A DNA stretch of 64,000 nt from Nannocystis sp. (GCF_016714285.1 NZ_JADJNN010000042.1:1-64000); one strand, 5' to 3'; positions 26,576-35,309 are shown, numbered from the stretch's first letter. The notes: generated from the sequence alone by a model not told the origin. A program made the numbers and translations.

Positions 26576-27313
26576 ATGAAGGTTGTGTTCCTCGGAGCCA
26601 CCAAGGGGATGGGCCGCGCGCTCGCTCGTCTGCTCGCCGAGCGCGGCGACTCGCTGTTCCTGCTCGGCCGCGACGGCGAGGATGTGGCCCGCAGCGCGGC
26701 CGATCTGCAGGCGCGTGGGCGCGGCGGGGTGGTCGGACACGCGGGCTGCGACCTGGCGGCGCCGGAGGGCTTCGCGGCGGCGCTGGCGGCCGCCGACGCG
26801 GGGCTCGGTGGTTTTGACACGGTGGTGGTGACGGCGGCGCTGTTCGCCACGCAGACGCAGCTCGAGGCCGACCGCGCGTTGACACAGCGGCTGCTGACCG
26901 TCGACTTCGTGAACACGGTGCTGTTCTGCGAGCACGCGCGCGAGCTGCTGTTGGCCCGCGGCGGCGGGACGCTGTGCGTGTTCTCCAGCGTGGCGGGCGA
27001 GCGCGGGCGCAAGCCGACGCTGATCTACGGGGCGGCCAAGGCCGGGCTGTCGCGCTACCTCGAGGGGCTCGACCACAAGTTCCGCGCTCGCGGGCTGCGG
27101 ACGATCTGCGTGAAGCCGGGCTTCGTGAAGACGGGCGCGACCGCGGGGATGCAGCCGCCGCCGTTCGCGGGCGAGCCGGAGGGGGTCGCCCGCGACGTGC
27201 TGCGGGCGCTGGATCGCGGCACGCCCGAGATCTATACGCCGGGGATCTGGCGGCACGTCATGCGGGTGATCCGCTGGCTGCCGCGCTTCGTGATGCGCCG
27301 GATCAATTTCTGA
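26576..27313 (+). CDS. dprE2: Decaprenylphosphoryl-2-keto-erythro-pentose reductase (DprE2-like SDR)
   Basis: 245 residues from ATG 26576. Short-chain dehydrogenase with nucleotide-binding VVFLGATKGMGRALARLLAE, an Asn-Ala-Ala equivalent changed to VVVTAALFA, catalytic Ser in CVFSSVAGERG and YxxxK in IYGAAKAGLSRYL. The C-terminal IRWLPRFVMRRINF resembles the membrane-proximal tail of DprE2. It reduces the 2-keto intermediate made by DprE1 to decaprenylphosphoryl-arabinose. TAGATC ends 6 nt upstream of ATG, suggesting its own leaderless promoter besides read-through from dprE1. It converges with the kinase gene. Confidence 0.86.
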   Translation: MKVVFLGATKGMGRALARLLAERGDSLFLLGRDGEDVARSAADLQARGRGGVVGHAGCDLAAPEGFAAALAAADAGLGGFDTVVVTAALFATQTQLEADRALTQRLLTVDFVNTVLFCEHARELLLARGGGTLCVFSSVAGERGRKPTLIYGAAKAGLSRYLEGLDHKFRARGLRTICVKPGFVKTGATAGMQPPPFAGEPEGVARDVLRALDRGTPEIYTPGIWRHVMRVIRWLPRFVMRRINF

Positions 27314-27328
27314 TCCGGTGCGACGGGA

Positions 27329-28972
27329 TCACAGCGTGGCCTTCTGACCGAGCGCGAGCTTGGGCGGGAACTGGACCTTGCGCAGGCCGTCGGCGAGGCA
27401 CTTGCCGAGCGGCGAGGCTTGCTTGGGCACGGCGCGGGTGACCTGGCCGTCGCTGCCGATCGCGTAGTCGATCACGATCGGGGGATCGCCGACGGCCTTG
27501 TGCTCGCGGCGGCAGGCGGCGGCCATCTTGGTGAGCTGACGCTGTGGGTCGGGTGGGCGCTTGCTGGTGGGTCGGCTCGTCGTCGGCGTGGGGGTGACGA
27601 CGGGGTCGGGCGGTGGTTCGACGACGACGGGGTCGGGCGGTGGTGGTTCGACGACGACGGGGTCGGGCGGCGGGTCAGCGACGGGTTCGGCGATGGGTTC
27701 GATCGGCGTTGGTTCAGCGACGGGTTCGGCGACGGGTTCGGCGACGGGTTCGATCGGCGGTGGTTCAGCGACGGGTTCGGGCGTGGGTGGTGGTTCGGGG
27801 AGTTCGACCGGGGCCGGCGTCACTGGGGTGACGGGCGCGGCGACCGGGGTCGCGGAGGCGGTTGTTGGGGCCGGGGTCGGGGCGCGGACGGCGAGCGCGA
27901 CGACAGCCAGCGTGGCGCATAGACCGAGGCCGCCGAGCAGCGCGACGCGCCGCAGCGGGCGGGGCTGCAGCACGGTGGCCGGCGCTGGCGGGAGGGCGGG
28001 GGAGGAGGACTCGAGGGTGCGCGGCTCGCCGGTCTCGGGGCCCGGGCGAAACCCCGGGATGGCGATGAGCTCGGTCTCCGGGGCGTGGCGGAGCAGCTGT
28101 TGCAGGGCCTGCTCGAGCTCCTCCATGGTCTGGAAGCGGTCGGCGGGGCGCTTGGCGAGGCAGCGCAGGACCAGGGCGTCGAGCGCGGGGGGGATGTTCA
28201 TCCACTCGGCGACGCTCGAGGGTGCCGGCGGCTCGGCCTCGACGTGGCTCATGGCGACCTGGATCGCCTCGCCGCGGAACACGAAGCGGCCGGTCAGCGC
28301 CTTGAACAGGAGGGCGCCGAACGAGTAGATGTCGGAGCGGCGGTCCATGGCCAGCGTCCGGATCTGCTCCGGGGACATGTAGTGCGGCGTGCCGAGCATG
28401 GTGCCGGTGCTGGTGAGCTCGGAGCCGTGCTCGGGGCGGACGATGCCGAAGTCGAGGAGCTTGACCACGACCTCGCCGTCGCGGCGGGCGAGGAAGATGT
28501 TGCCGGGCTTGAGGTCGCGGTGGATGAGCCCGGCGGCGTGGACCCCGGCGACGGCGCGGGCGATCTGCATGCCCCACTCACACACGGCTTGCCAGGGCAC
28601 GGGTCGGGCCTTGCGGTCGCGCAGGCGGGCCTCGAGGTCCTCGCCCTCGAGCAGCTCCATGGCGAAGTAGACGGTGCCGGTGGGGTCGTCGCCGAACGAG
28701 TGGATCTCGACGATGTGACGGCTGCGCAGGCGGGCGATGGTCCGCGCCTCTCGCAGGAAGCGGTCGACGTTCTCGCGGTCGGCGGCCAGCTCGGGGCGCA
28801 GGACCTTGAGCGCGCAGGGGCGGCACAGGCGGAGCTCCTCGGCGGCGTAGACGTTGGCCATGCCGCCGCGACCGAGCAGGGCGTCGACCCGGAAGCGGCC
28901 CTCCACGATGGTTCCAACCAGCGCATCGGTGATGGCGTTGGGCGGCACGGCAGTGTCCGTTGTTACACCCAC
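27329..28972 (-). CDS. Hanks-type Ser/Thr protein kinase with Pro-rich linker and TonB-like C-terminal domain
   Basis: 547 residues from GTG 28972 (a GTG nine codons further in is possible). The kinase domain spans residues ~25-290: GRGGMANVY loop, invariant Lys in CALKVL, catalytic HRDLKPGN, DFG, and MSPEQ in place of APE. One transmembrane helix follows (VALLGGLGLCATLAVVALAV, ~345-365). Then comes ~110 residues of Pro/Glu/Val/Ala repeats (PVAEPVAEP type), a spacer across the periplasm, and a ~75-residue domain with the IDYAIGSDGQVTRA pattern seen in TonB-C-like domains of myxobacterial proteins. It is thus a membrane receptor kinase. The divergent gene at 29,071 is a plausible partner. Confidence 0.92.
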   Translation of the reverse strand: MGVTTDTAVPPNAITDALVGTIVEGRFRVDALLGRGGMANVYAAEELRLCRPCALKVLRPELAADRENVDRFLREARTIARLRSRHIVEIHSFGDDPTGTVYFAMELLEGEDLEARLRDRKARPVPWQAVCEWGMQIARAVAGVHAAGLIHRDLKPGNIFLARRDGEVVVKLLDFGIVRPEHGSELTSTGTMLGTPHYMSPEQIRTLAMDRRSDIYSFGALLFKALTGRFVFRGEAIQVAMSHVEAEPPAPSSVAEWMNIPPALDALVLRCLAKRPADRFQTMEELEQALQQLLRHAPETELIAIPGFRPGPETGEPRTLESSSPALPPAPATVLQPRPLRRVALLGGLGLCATLAVVALAVRAPTPAPTTASATPVAAPVTPVTPAPVELPEPPPTPEPVAEPPPIEPVAEPVAEPVAEPTPIEPIAEPVADPPPDPVVVEPPPPDPVVVEPPPDPVVTPTPTTSRPTSKRPPDPQRQLTKMAAACRREHKAVGDPPIVIDYAIGSDGQVTRAVPKQASPLGKCLADGLRKVQFPPKLALGQKATL

Positions 28973-29070
28973 TGCGAGCAGGCTGGCAATGTGCGCGCTA
29001 GCGAACCGTGTATGCAGTGAGGTCTCTGTGGTAGCGTGGCGCCCGCTTGGATCCGCGTCGGCATGGACTC

Positions 29071-29949
29071 ATGGGTGTTCGCCAGCCTGGCAGGGCGACG
29101 GGCTGGCTCGCGTGTGGTCTGGCGCTGGCGATCGCGGTGCCAGGACCCCAGGTGATGGCCGGCCGGACGAAGCCGGCGGCGCGCGACAAGGGGGCCGAGC
29201 TGCGCGGCTTCGAGGCCGGGTTCGCGGCGGGTCAGCAGCAGTTCGACCGCGGCGAGTTCCTCGAGGCGGCGCGCACCTGGGCCGCCGCGGCCGCGCTGCT
29301 GCCCGAGACCGCGGAGCACCGCAGCAACCGGGCGGCGATCCACGAGTACATGGCCGACGCCTATGAGCGTGCGCTCGCAGGCAGCGAAGATCCGGAGCTG
29401 CTGCGCGAGGGCCTGGCGCCGCTCGACCGCTACGCCGAGCAGCTGGCCGCGGCCGATCCTGCGGCGGCGTTGCCCGGGCCGGTGGTGACGGTCCGCGAGG
29501 ATCTGCGGGCGCGGCTGGAGCGGCTAGAGGCCCCGCCACCGGTGGTGGAGCCGGAGCCGGTGGCGAAGCCGGAGCCTCCGCCTGCGAGGCCGCCGACGCG
29601 GCCGTGGAAGGGGCTGGCCGCGGGCGGCGGGGTGGCGCTCGCGGGCGGCGTTGCGATGCTGAGCCTGTTCGCGGTCGGCTTCACGCGGGCGCGCGCGCGG
29701 ACGAAGGAGTTCGATGACCCGGCGCGCGGCTGCGCGTTGTCCGGGCCCGAGGGCGAGTGCGCCGAGATCTATTCCGCGGGCAAATCAGCCAACACGCTGG
29801 CCGTGGTCGGTCTGGTGACGGCGCCGCTGCTGGTCGGGGCGGGCGTGGCGATGCTGGTGCTGGCGACCCGCCGACGCGGCCAGGCCCAGGCGCTCACGCC
29901 CACGCTGGGTCGGGGCTTCGTCGGTGTATCGTGGGAGCGGCGCTTTTGA
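29071..29949 (+). CDS. Secreted/membrane protein with TPR-like region and two C-terminal helices
   Basis: 292 residues from ATG 29071. A TTG at 29047 adds eight residues and sits 9 nt after TAGCGT, so it may be the true start. A signal peptide (WLACGLALAIAVPGPQVMA) precedes an alpha-helical region (residues ~40-150, GFEAGFAAGQQQFDRGEFLE). That region looks like a tetratricopeptide pair. A Pro/Glu linker and two membrane helices follow (GLAAGGGVALAGGVAMLSLF and TLAVVGLVTAPLLVGAGVAM). Such proteins often accompany Hanks-type kinases in myxobacteria. Here it faces the kinase gene across 98 bp. The exact role is unknown. Confidence 0.75.
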   Translation: MGVRQPGRATGWLACGLALAIAVPGPQVMAGRTKPAARDKGAELRGFEAGFAAGQQQFDRGEFLEAARTWAAAAALLPETAEHRSNRAAIHEYMADAYERALAGSEDPELLREGLAPLDRYAEQLAAADPAAALPGPVVTVREDLRARLERLEAPPPVVEPEPVAKPEPPPARPPTRPWKGLAAGGGVALAGGVAMLSLFAVGFTRARARTKEFDDPARGCALSGPEGECAEIYSAGKSANTLAVVGLVTAPLLVGAGVAMLVLATRRRGQAQALTPTLGRGFVGVSWERRF

Positions 29950-29963
29950 GTCGGGGGGCAAGT

Positions 29964-31277
29964 ATGCGTGGGGTCGCTTCAATGGGGATTGCCTGGGGCG
30001 GCCTGCTGGTGGCCGGCTGCTTCTTCGACCCGCAGGGGTCGGTGTCGGTGACCGACACCGGCGGAGCGAGCTCGACGGGGGCCGCTGTCACGAGCGGCGT
30101 CGGTAGCACGAGCGATGCGACGCCGACGACCAGCGGGCTGACGAGCGCCACGAGCGGCGACGCCAGCGGGGATGCGAGCAGCGACGCGAGCAGCGACGCG
30201 AGCAGCGGCGCCCCGGCGGTCTGCGGCGACTCGCAGATCGATGCGGGCGAAGAATGCGACAACGGGGCGCTGAACAACGGGCAGAACGGATCGGTGTGTA
30301 AGGGCGACTGCAGGCTCAACGTCTGCGGCGACGGCTACCTGGCGGCGACCGAGAGCTGCGACGACGGCAACGACAATCCCGAGGACGGCTGCGACCAGTG
30401 CATGCTGGCGAGCTGCGGCGACGGCAAGGTCGGGCCGGGTGAGGAGTGCGATCTCGGTGGTGCGAATGGCGGCGCCGAGTGCAGCAAGCTGTGCAAGCTG
30501 CCGTTCTGCGGCGACGGGATGGCCGGTCCCGGCGAGGACTGCGACGAGGGCATCATGAACAGCGATGTCGGCAAGTGCACGTTGAAGTGCAAAGCGGCGG
30601 CCTGCGGCGACGGTCTGGTGTGGGCCGGGTTGGAGCAGTGCGACGACGGCAACAATGTGCCGGGCGACGGCTGCGAGGGCTGCATGACGGTCGTCTGCGG
30701 CGACGGCGTGATCATGGGCAGCGAGGAGTGTGACGACGGTAACGACCAGGTCGACGACACCTGCAACGCGAGCTGCAAGCGCGTCGCGTACTACATCTTC
30801 GCGACTTCACAGAGCTTCAACGGGAACCTGGGCGGTCTGGACGGCGCCGACACGAAGTGCACGGAGGCGGCGGCGAGCGCCAAGCTCCCGGGCAAGTACA
30901 AGGCGTGGCTCAGCGGCGACAAGATCAGCGCGGAGTCCCGACTGGAGCACTCCACGGTGCCGTACGTGCTCCCCAGCATGAAGGTCGTCGCGGTCGACTG
31001 GGGCGACCTCGTCGACGGGATCCTGACTCACGCGATCGACGTCAACGAGCTGAAGATGGCGATCTTCGGCGTGGGAGGGAACTGCGCCAAGGAGGCGCTC
31101 GTGTGGACCGGGACCGCGACCGGCGGCGGCGGCACGGGCTCAAATTGTAGCGACTGGCAGAGCTCGCAGAATCAGGCGACCGCCGGCAATCTCCACGAGA
31201 TCGACAAGGACTGGACCCAGACCTGCCTCTTCAGCTGCAGCAACCCGGGCCGGCTCTACTGCGTCGAGCAGCCGTGA
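29964..31277 (+). CDS. Lipoprotein with myxobacterial Cys-rich (CGDG) repeats and a lectin-like C-terminal domain
   Basis: 437 residues from ATG 29964, 14 bp after the preceding gene with a GGGGGG ribosome-binding stretch. Lipobox VAGC at residue ~19, then a Ser/Thr/Asp-rich linker to ~80. Six or seven copies of a ~30-residue unit follow: C-GDG-x5-G-EECDxG/CDDGN-x4-DGC, each with four Cys, the myxococcal Cys-rich repeat (DUF4215 type). The C-terminal ~150 residues start YYIFATSQSFNGNLGGLDGA and contain YKAWLSGD. This resembles the DUF1554/collagenase-NC10-like lectin fold in which LDGADxxC...YKAWLS is typical. Probably displayed on the cell surface. Confidence 0.85.
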   Translation: MRGVASMGIAWGGLLVAGCFFDPQGSVSVTDTGGASSTGAAVTSGVGSTSDATPTTSGLTSATSGDASGDASSDASSDASSGAPAVCGDSQIDAGEECDNGALNNGQNGSVCKGDCRLNVCGDGYLAATESCDDGNDNPEDGCDQCMLASCGDGKVGPGEECDLGGANGGAECSKLCKLPFCGDGMAGPGEDCDEGIMNSDVGKCTLKCKAAACGDGLVWAGLEQCDDGNNVPGDGCEGCMTVVCGDGVIMGSEECDDGNDQVDDTCNASCKRVAYYIFATSQSFNGNLGGLDGADTKCTEAAASAKLPGKYKAWLSGDKISAESRLEHSTVPYVLPSMKVVAVDWGDLVDGILTHAIDVNELKMAIFGVGGNCAKEALVWTGTATGGGGTGSNCSDWQSSQNQATAGNLHEIDKDWTQTCLFSCSNPGRLYCVEQP

Positions 31278-31453
31278 CGCGGGTGGCCTCCTCACGTTGC
31301 TGTGATTGAGGTCCACCGGGGTTGAGCCAGCGCCCCGCGGCATGACGCGGCTGGTTGACGGTGCGTAGATTGTCGCCTGGGCGGGCGCGATTTCGTGGTA
31401 CGAGGGCGAGGCCGCGTCTGCGGCGTGTTCCCCCCGAACGACAAGGAAGATCG

Positions 31454-32101
31454 ATGTCTCGCATGCTCCGCTCGTATCTCGCAGTTGCGGTCCTCTGCTC
31501 CGCTGTCACCGCATGCGGCGGCGACACCAAGAAGGATGAGAAGAAGGTCGAGGCCAAGGCGCCCGCGAAGGCGGCCGAGCCCGAGAAGGCCGCGGCCAAG
31601 CCGGAGGAGCCCGCCAAGCCGGTCGCACCGGCCGCACCGGCCGCACCGGCCGCGCCGGTCGACCCGGCGACCTTCGTCGCTGCGGACCTGTCCGGGGTCG
31701 CGACGCTCGCGCCGTACACGATCAACGGCCCGCCCGGGGCCACGGTGACGCCGGACGAGGTCAGCTTCGGCAAGGACGCGCCGATGGGCGTGGTGATCGC
31801 AAAGGACGGCTTCAAGCTGCACGTGTGGCGCGGGACCATCGGCGGCGAGCGCTCGACCATGCCGATGCGTGGCCAGATGGAGGGCTTCAAGTACAGCGAG
31901 ACCAAGAACGAGGGCGAGAAGGGGCTGCTCGAGTACGCGATCGAGAAGGACGGCAAGACCAGCGTCGGCTACATCCAGGCCAAGTTCAGCTCGCTCAAGG
32001 ATGAGTCGGTGCTGTGCGGCAACGCTGATCCGGTGGCCGACGCGGCCGCGCTCGAGCCGTACAAGAAGGCCTGCGAGTCGCTGGCCGCGAAGAAGAAGTG
32101 A
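31454..32101 (+). CDS. Lipoprotein, unknown function
   Basis: 215 residues from ATG 31454, preceded by AAGGAAG. Signal peptide with lipobox VTAC (residue ~21), then a 45-residue Lys/Ala/Glu/Pro linker with PAAPAAPAAP. The globular part (~residues 75-215) has no motif I recognise; it contains TINGPPGATVTPDEVSFGKD and one pair of Cys near the C-terminus (LCGNAD, KKACES). A perfect 34-nt palindrome begins immediately after the stop codon. Confidence 0.75.
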   Translation: MSRMLRSYLAVAVLCSAVTACGGDTKKDEKKVEAKAPAKAAEPEKAAAKPEEPAKPVAPAAPAAPAAPVDPATFVAADLSGVATLAPYTINGPPGATVTPDEVSFGKDAPMGVVIAKDGFKLHVWRGTIGGERSTMPMRGQMEGFKYSETKNEGEKGLLEYAIEKDGKTSVGYIQAKFSSLKDESVLCGNADPVADAAALEPYKKACESLAAKKK

Positions 32102-32102
32102 G

Positions 32103-32136
32103 CGTGATGACCTGTCCGTGAGGACAGGTCATCACG
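32103..32136. terminator. Perfect 15-bp-arm hairpin after the lipoprotein gene
   Basis: CGTGATGACCTGTCC, loop GTGA, then GGACAGGTCATCACG: a perfect palindrome starting 1 nt after the stop at 32101. It contains the dispersed CTGTCC/GGACAG core extended by nine matching bases on each side. There is no T-tract, so it may be a rho-type stem, an mRNA stabiliser or a mobile palindrome; termination is inference. Confidence 0.6.
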
Positions 32137-32206
32137 ACAGATTACACTGCCGGGAAACGAACAGCGCCCCCCGGTCACGGGAGGCGCTGCGGGCGGGCCT
32201 GATTGG

Positions 32207-32279
32207 AGCCTGACGGGAGCCTGACGGGAGCCTGACGGGAGCCTGACGGGAGCCTGACGGGAGCTGTCCCCAGGGACAG
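32207..32279. repeat. Five 11-bp tandem units abutting a palindrome at the end of trxA
   Basis: AGCCTGACGGG is repeated five times without change (32207-32261), followed directly by the dispersed palindrome CTGTCCCCAGGGACAG (32264-32279). The palindrome ends one base before the trxA stop codon complement at 32281. The copies are identical, so the expansion is recent or active. Confidence 0.9.
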
Positions 32280-32280
32280 T

Positions 32281-32613
32281 TCACAGGCTGTTCTTGACCC
32301 ACGCCTCGATCTTGGCCCGGCTGCCGGGGTTGCCGACCAGCTTGTCGACGACCTTGCCGCCCTTGAAGACGAGCAGGGTGGGGAGGCTCTGGATGCCGTA
32401 GGTGACGGCGGTCTTCTGGTTGTTGTCGACGTCGACCTTGACGATGCGGAGCTTGCCGTCCATCGCGTCGGCGATGGCGTCGAGGTGGGGCGCCATCGCG
32501 CGGCAGGGGCCGCACCAGGTGGCCCAGAAGTCGACCACGACGGGGGTAGACGACTCGAGGACGTCCGTGGTGAAGCTGCTGTCCGAGGAGTTCGTGATCA
32601 GTTTGGATGCCAT
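32281..32613 (-). CDS. trxA: Thioredoxin
   Basis: 110 residues. Classical thioredoxin fold with VVDFWATWCGPCRAMAP (redox Cys34 and Cys37), VDVDNNQKTAVTYGIQSLPT including the cis-Pro, and LVFKGGKVVDKLVGNPG. No signal peptide, so cytoplasmic. It starts at ATG 32613. The divergent gene starts 143 bp away. It is the general disulfide reductase of the cell; no special redox partner is adjacent. Confidence 0.97.
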   Translation of the reverse strand: MASKLITNSSDSSFTTDVLESSTPVVVDFWATWCGPCRAMAPHLDAIADAMDGKLRIVKVDVDNNQKTAVTYGIQSLPTLLVFKGGKVVDKLVGNPGSRAKIEAWVKNSL

Positions 32614-32756
32614 GGTGGGTTCCTGCCGTGAGTTCGCGGGCCGCGGGTCCCGGCGCAGCTCGCTCGGGGTCGCGGTGGCAGGCCATGATGGGTCGCGAGG
32701 TCTTGCGGCGCAAGGGTTGTCGGCGAGGCCCGGCCGGGACTACCCTCTTGCTTGAT

Positions 32757-33137
32757 ATGCCGCGGATCTTCGTCGCCCAGACCCTCGCAGACTCCTGGCT
32801 GGCCGCTGGCCGCGTCGCGCTCGAACGCGACCTGCTGCGCCTCTCGCCGGTCGGCGGGACCGCCACCGACCTCTTCATCAACCCGGCGGTGTTCTTCGAG
32901 CGGATCGACGGCAGCGAGTCGGACGTGAACGACGTCGTCGGCCGGGTGAAGACGGCGCAGGAGCTGGCGCAGATGGGCGCCGACCACTACGAGTCGTCGG
33001 TGGTGATGGGCGACTACGCGTACACGGTGGTGCCGGGGTACCTGGCGATCCCGGTCGACGCCAAGGGGGCGGAGCTCAAGCTCGACGGCCCGGCGTGGGG
33101 TCGGCTCGTCGGTCAGATCGAGTCGCTCGGGGCGTAG
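32757..33137 (+). CDS. Hypothetical protein upstream of the haem cluster
   Basis: 126 residues from ATG 32757; TACCCT ends 10 nt upstream. No signal peptide, membrane segment or Cys motif. Segments such as FVAQTLADSWLAAGRVALER and GDYAYTVVPGYLAIPVDAKG do not match a family I know. It ends one base before the start of the ccsA-like gene and is the first gene of a tightly spaced run with ccsA, hemA and hemC, so it may be involved in the same pathway (inference only). Confidence 0.7.
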   Translation: MPRIFVAQTLADSWLAAGRVALERDLLRLSPVGGTATDLFINPAVFFERIDGSESDVNDVVGRVKTAQELAQMGADHYESSVVMGDYAYTVVPGYLAIPVDAKGAELKLDGPAWGRLVGQIESLGA

Positions 33138-33138
33138 C

Positions 33139-33966
33139 ATGCACCTGCTGTTCATCCTCGCCGCGCTGACCTACGGCGCGGCGTCGTTCGCCTACGGGCT
33201 CGACCCGGACGCGCCCGACAGCGCCAGTCGCTCGCAGGTGGCGCGGCAGACCACGGCGCGGCAGCGGCGGGCGCTGGCGCTGCTGGTCTTCGCGGTGCTG
33301 CTGCACTTCTGCACGATCGGCGCGCAGTGTGTCCGCGGTGAGCACCCGTTCGAGTCGGTGTTCCTGGCGACCAGCCTCGGCGCGTTGATCACGGTGATCG
33401 GCTACTGCGCGCTGACCCTGGCGCGGCCGGTGCACGCGCTCGGCGGGGTGGTGGCGGCGGTCGGTCTGCTCGGGCTCGCGGTCGGGGTGATGTTCGGGGC
33501 GACCAGCGTGCACGACCCGCTGCCGGCGCCGGTGCAGAGCCTGGCGACGGCGCACGTCGGCCTGGCCACCGCGGGGCTGGCCGGCTTCACGCTGGCGGCG
33601 GCGGTGGCGGGGCTCTACCTGGTGGCGGAGCGGCGGCTGCGGCTGCGGCAGTGGAAGCCGCGGCCGGGCGCGATGTCCCTCGCCGGGCTCGAGCGGCTGC
33701 ACTACCAGATCGTGCTGCTGGTGACGCCGGTGTTCACGCTGGCGATCGTCACCGGGGTGCTGTGGACCCTGCGGGCCGGTGGGATCAGCAGCATGGGGGC
33801 GCGCTGGGTCGAGATCTTGATGGCGGTCGCGGCCTGGCTGGCCAGCGTCGGCGTGCTGGTGCTGCGGGTCGGCTTCGGCCTGCGCGGGCGACGGATGGCG
33901 GCGCTGACCCTGCTGGCCTTCGTGCTCACGCTGCTGGTGATCGTCTGGTACGGGGTGCGCTCATGA
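33139..33966 (+). CDS. Cytochrome c assembly protein (CcsA/HemX family)
   Basis: 275 residues, about eight membrane helices. It belongs to the CcsA/CcmC/HemX group that handles haem at the membrane. Conserved His residues lie in LLHFCTIGAQC and in the SLATAHVGLATAGLAGFTLA and LERLHYQIVLLVTPVF segments. The WWD-like motif of full CcsA is not evident, so it is closer to HemX, which regulates or stabilises glutamyl-tRNA reductase. This fits its position: its stop overlaps the hemA start (ATGA at 33963). Confidence 0.85.
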   Translation: MHLLFILAALTYGAASFAYGLDPDAPDSASRSQVARQTTARQRRALALLVFAVLLHFCTIGAQCVRGEHPFESVFLATSLGALITVIGYCALTLARPVHALGGVVAAVGLLGLAVGVMFGATSVHDPLPAPVQSLATAHVGLATAGLAGFTLAAAVAGLYLVAERRLRLRQWKPRPGAMSLAGLERLHYQIVLLVTPVFTLAIVTGVLWTLRAGGISSMGARWVEILMAVAAWLASVGVLVLRVGFGLRGRRMAALTLLAFVLTLLVIVWYGVRS

Positions 33967-35309
33967 CCGACTTGCTGGCGGTCGGGCTCAACCACAAGAC
34001 CGCACCCGTCGAGCTGCGCGAGCGCCTGGCCTTCGGGACAGATGACCTGCGGGCCGCGATCGCGGCCTTGCGCGCGCGCGCCGGGCTCGCGGAGCTGATG
34101 CTGGTGTCGACCTGCAACCGCGTCGAGGTCTACGCGGCGGGGCCCTCGTGGGCCCGCGGGGCCGAGCAGGTGCTGCAGGCGCTGGCCGAGCTGCGCGGGG
34201 TCTCGCTGGCGGAGCTGCAGGCGCACACCTTCGTGCGCGGCGACCAGGACGCGGCGAGCCACATCTTCCGCGTCGCCGCCAGCCTCGAGAGCATGGTGGT
34301 CGGCGAGCCGCAGATCCTCGGCCAGGTCAAGGAGGCCTTCGAGCTGGCGCAGCGCGAGGGCAGCGTCGGCGGCCTGCTCGAGCGCTGCATGAGCTCGGCG
34401 TTCCGCGCGGCCAAGCGGGTGCGCAGCGAGACGGAGATCGCCCGCGGGGCGGCGAGCGTGCCGTCGGTCGCGGTCGACCTGGCGCGTAGCATCTTCGGCG
34501 AGCTGCGCGGCTGCGGGGCGCTGCTGGTCGGCGCCGGCGAGATGGCGCAGCAGGCCGGGCAACACCTCAAGGCCGGCGGGGTCGCGGAGCTCACGGTAGT
34601 CAACCGCAGCGAGCCGCGCGGGCAGGCCCTGGCCGCCGAGATCGGGGGTCGCTACGCGCCGTGGGATCAGCTCGAGACGGAGCTGCGCCGCGCCGACATC
34701 GTCGTCACCAGCACCGGCTCGCAGCTGCCGGTGATCGGCCGCGAGCTGCTCAAGCGGGTGATGAAGGCGCGGCGTGGGGCGCCGGTGTTCCTGGTCGACA
34801 TCGCCGTGCCGCGCGACGTGGACCCCGAGGTGACGCGCCTGGAGCAGGTGTTCCTCTACAACATCGACGACCTGCAGGGCATCGTCCACGACAACCTGCG
34901 CAGCCGCAGCGCCGAGGCCGAGCGGGCCGGAGTGCTGGTGGCCGAGGAGGTCGCCGAGTTCGTCCGCTGGCAGCGCTCGCGTGGGGTGGGGCCGCTGCTC
35001 AAGGCGCTGCAGGATCACGGCCGGGCGGTGGTGGAGGGTGAGCTGGCGCGCCAGCGCGGCAAGCTGCAGGGCCTCACGCCGGAGCAGACGCGGGCGGTCG
35101 AGACGCTCGCCAGCGGCATCGTACAGAAGTTGCTGCACCGACCGATGACCACGCTGCGCCAGTCGGCGGCCGGGGGCGAGGGCCAGGCGGAGGTCCACGA
35201 TCTGGCGAGCGCCGTGCAGGCGCTGTTCGGGCTCGCGGCCGGTGAGGCCGCGGTGGAAGCCGCGGCCCTGGCCGAGCCCGAGGTGGTGCCGGCCAAGCTC
35301 GGGACATGA
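33963..35309 (+). CDS. hemA: Glutamyl-tRNA reductase
   Basis: 448 residues. First enzyme of C5 tetrapyrrole synthesis: reduces Glu-tRNA to glutamate-1-semialdehyde with NADPH. Motifs: VGLNHKTAPVELRERLAF, nucleophile Cys51 in STCNRVE, AASLESMVVGEPQILGQVKE, an NADPH domain GALLVGAGEMAQQAGQHL, and VDIAVPRDVDPEV. A dimerisation helix forms the C-terminus. It overlaps the upstream HemX-like gene by 4 bp. The end of the gene, from GCTCGGGACATGA, is part of a 53-bp segment that is repeated before hemC. Confidence 0.97.
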   Translation: MTDLLAVGLNHKTAPVELRERLAFGTDDLRAAIAALRARAGLAELMLVSTCNRVEVYAAGPSWARGAEQVLQALAELRGVSLAELQAHTFVRGDQDAASHIFRVAASLESMVVGEPQILGQVKEAFELAQREGSVGGLLERCMSSAFRAAKRVRSETEIARGAASVPSVAVDLARSIFGELRGCGALLVGAGEMAQQAGQHLKAGGVAELTVVNRSEPRGQALAAEIGGRYAPWDQLETELRRADIVVTSTGSQLPVIGRELLKRVMKARRGAPVFLVDIAVPRDVDPEVTRLEQVFLYNIDDLQGIVHDNLRSRSAEAERAGVLVAEEVAEFVRWQRSRGVGPLLKALQDHGRAVVEGELARQRGKLQGLTPEQTRAVETLASGIVQKLLHRPMTTLRQSAAGGEGQAEVHDLASAVQALFGLAAGEAAVEAAALAEPEVVPAKLGT

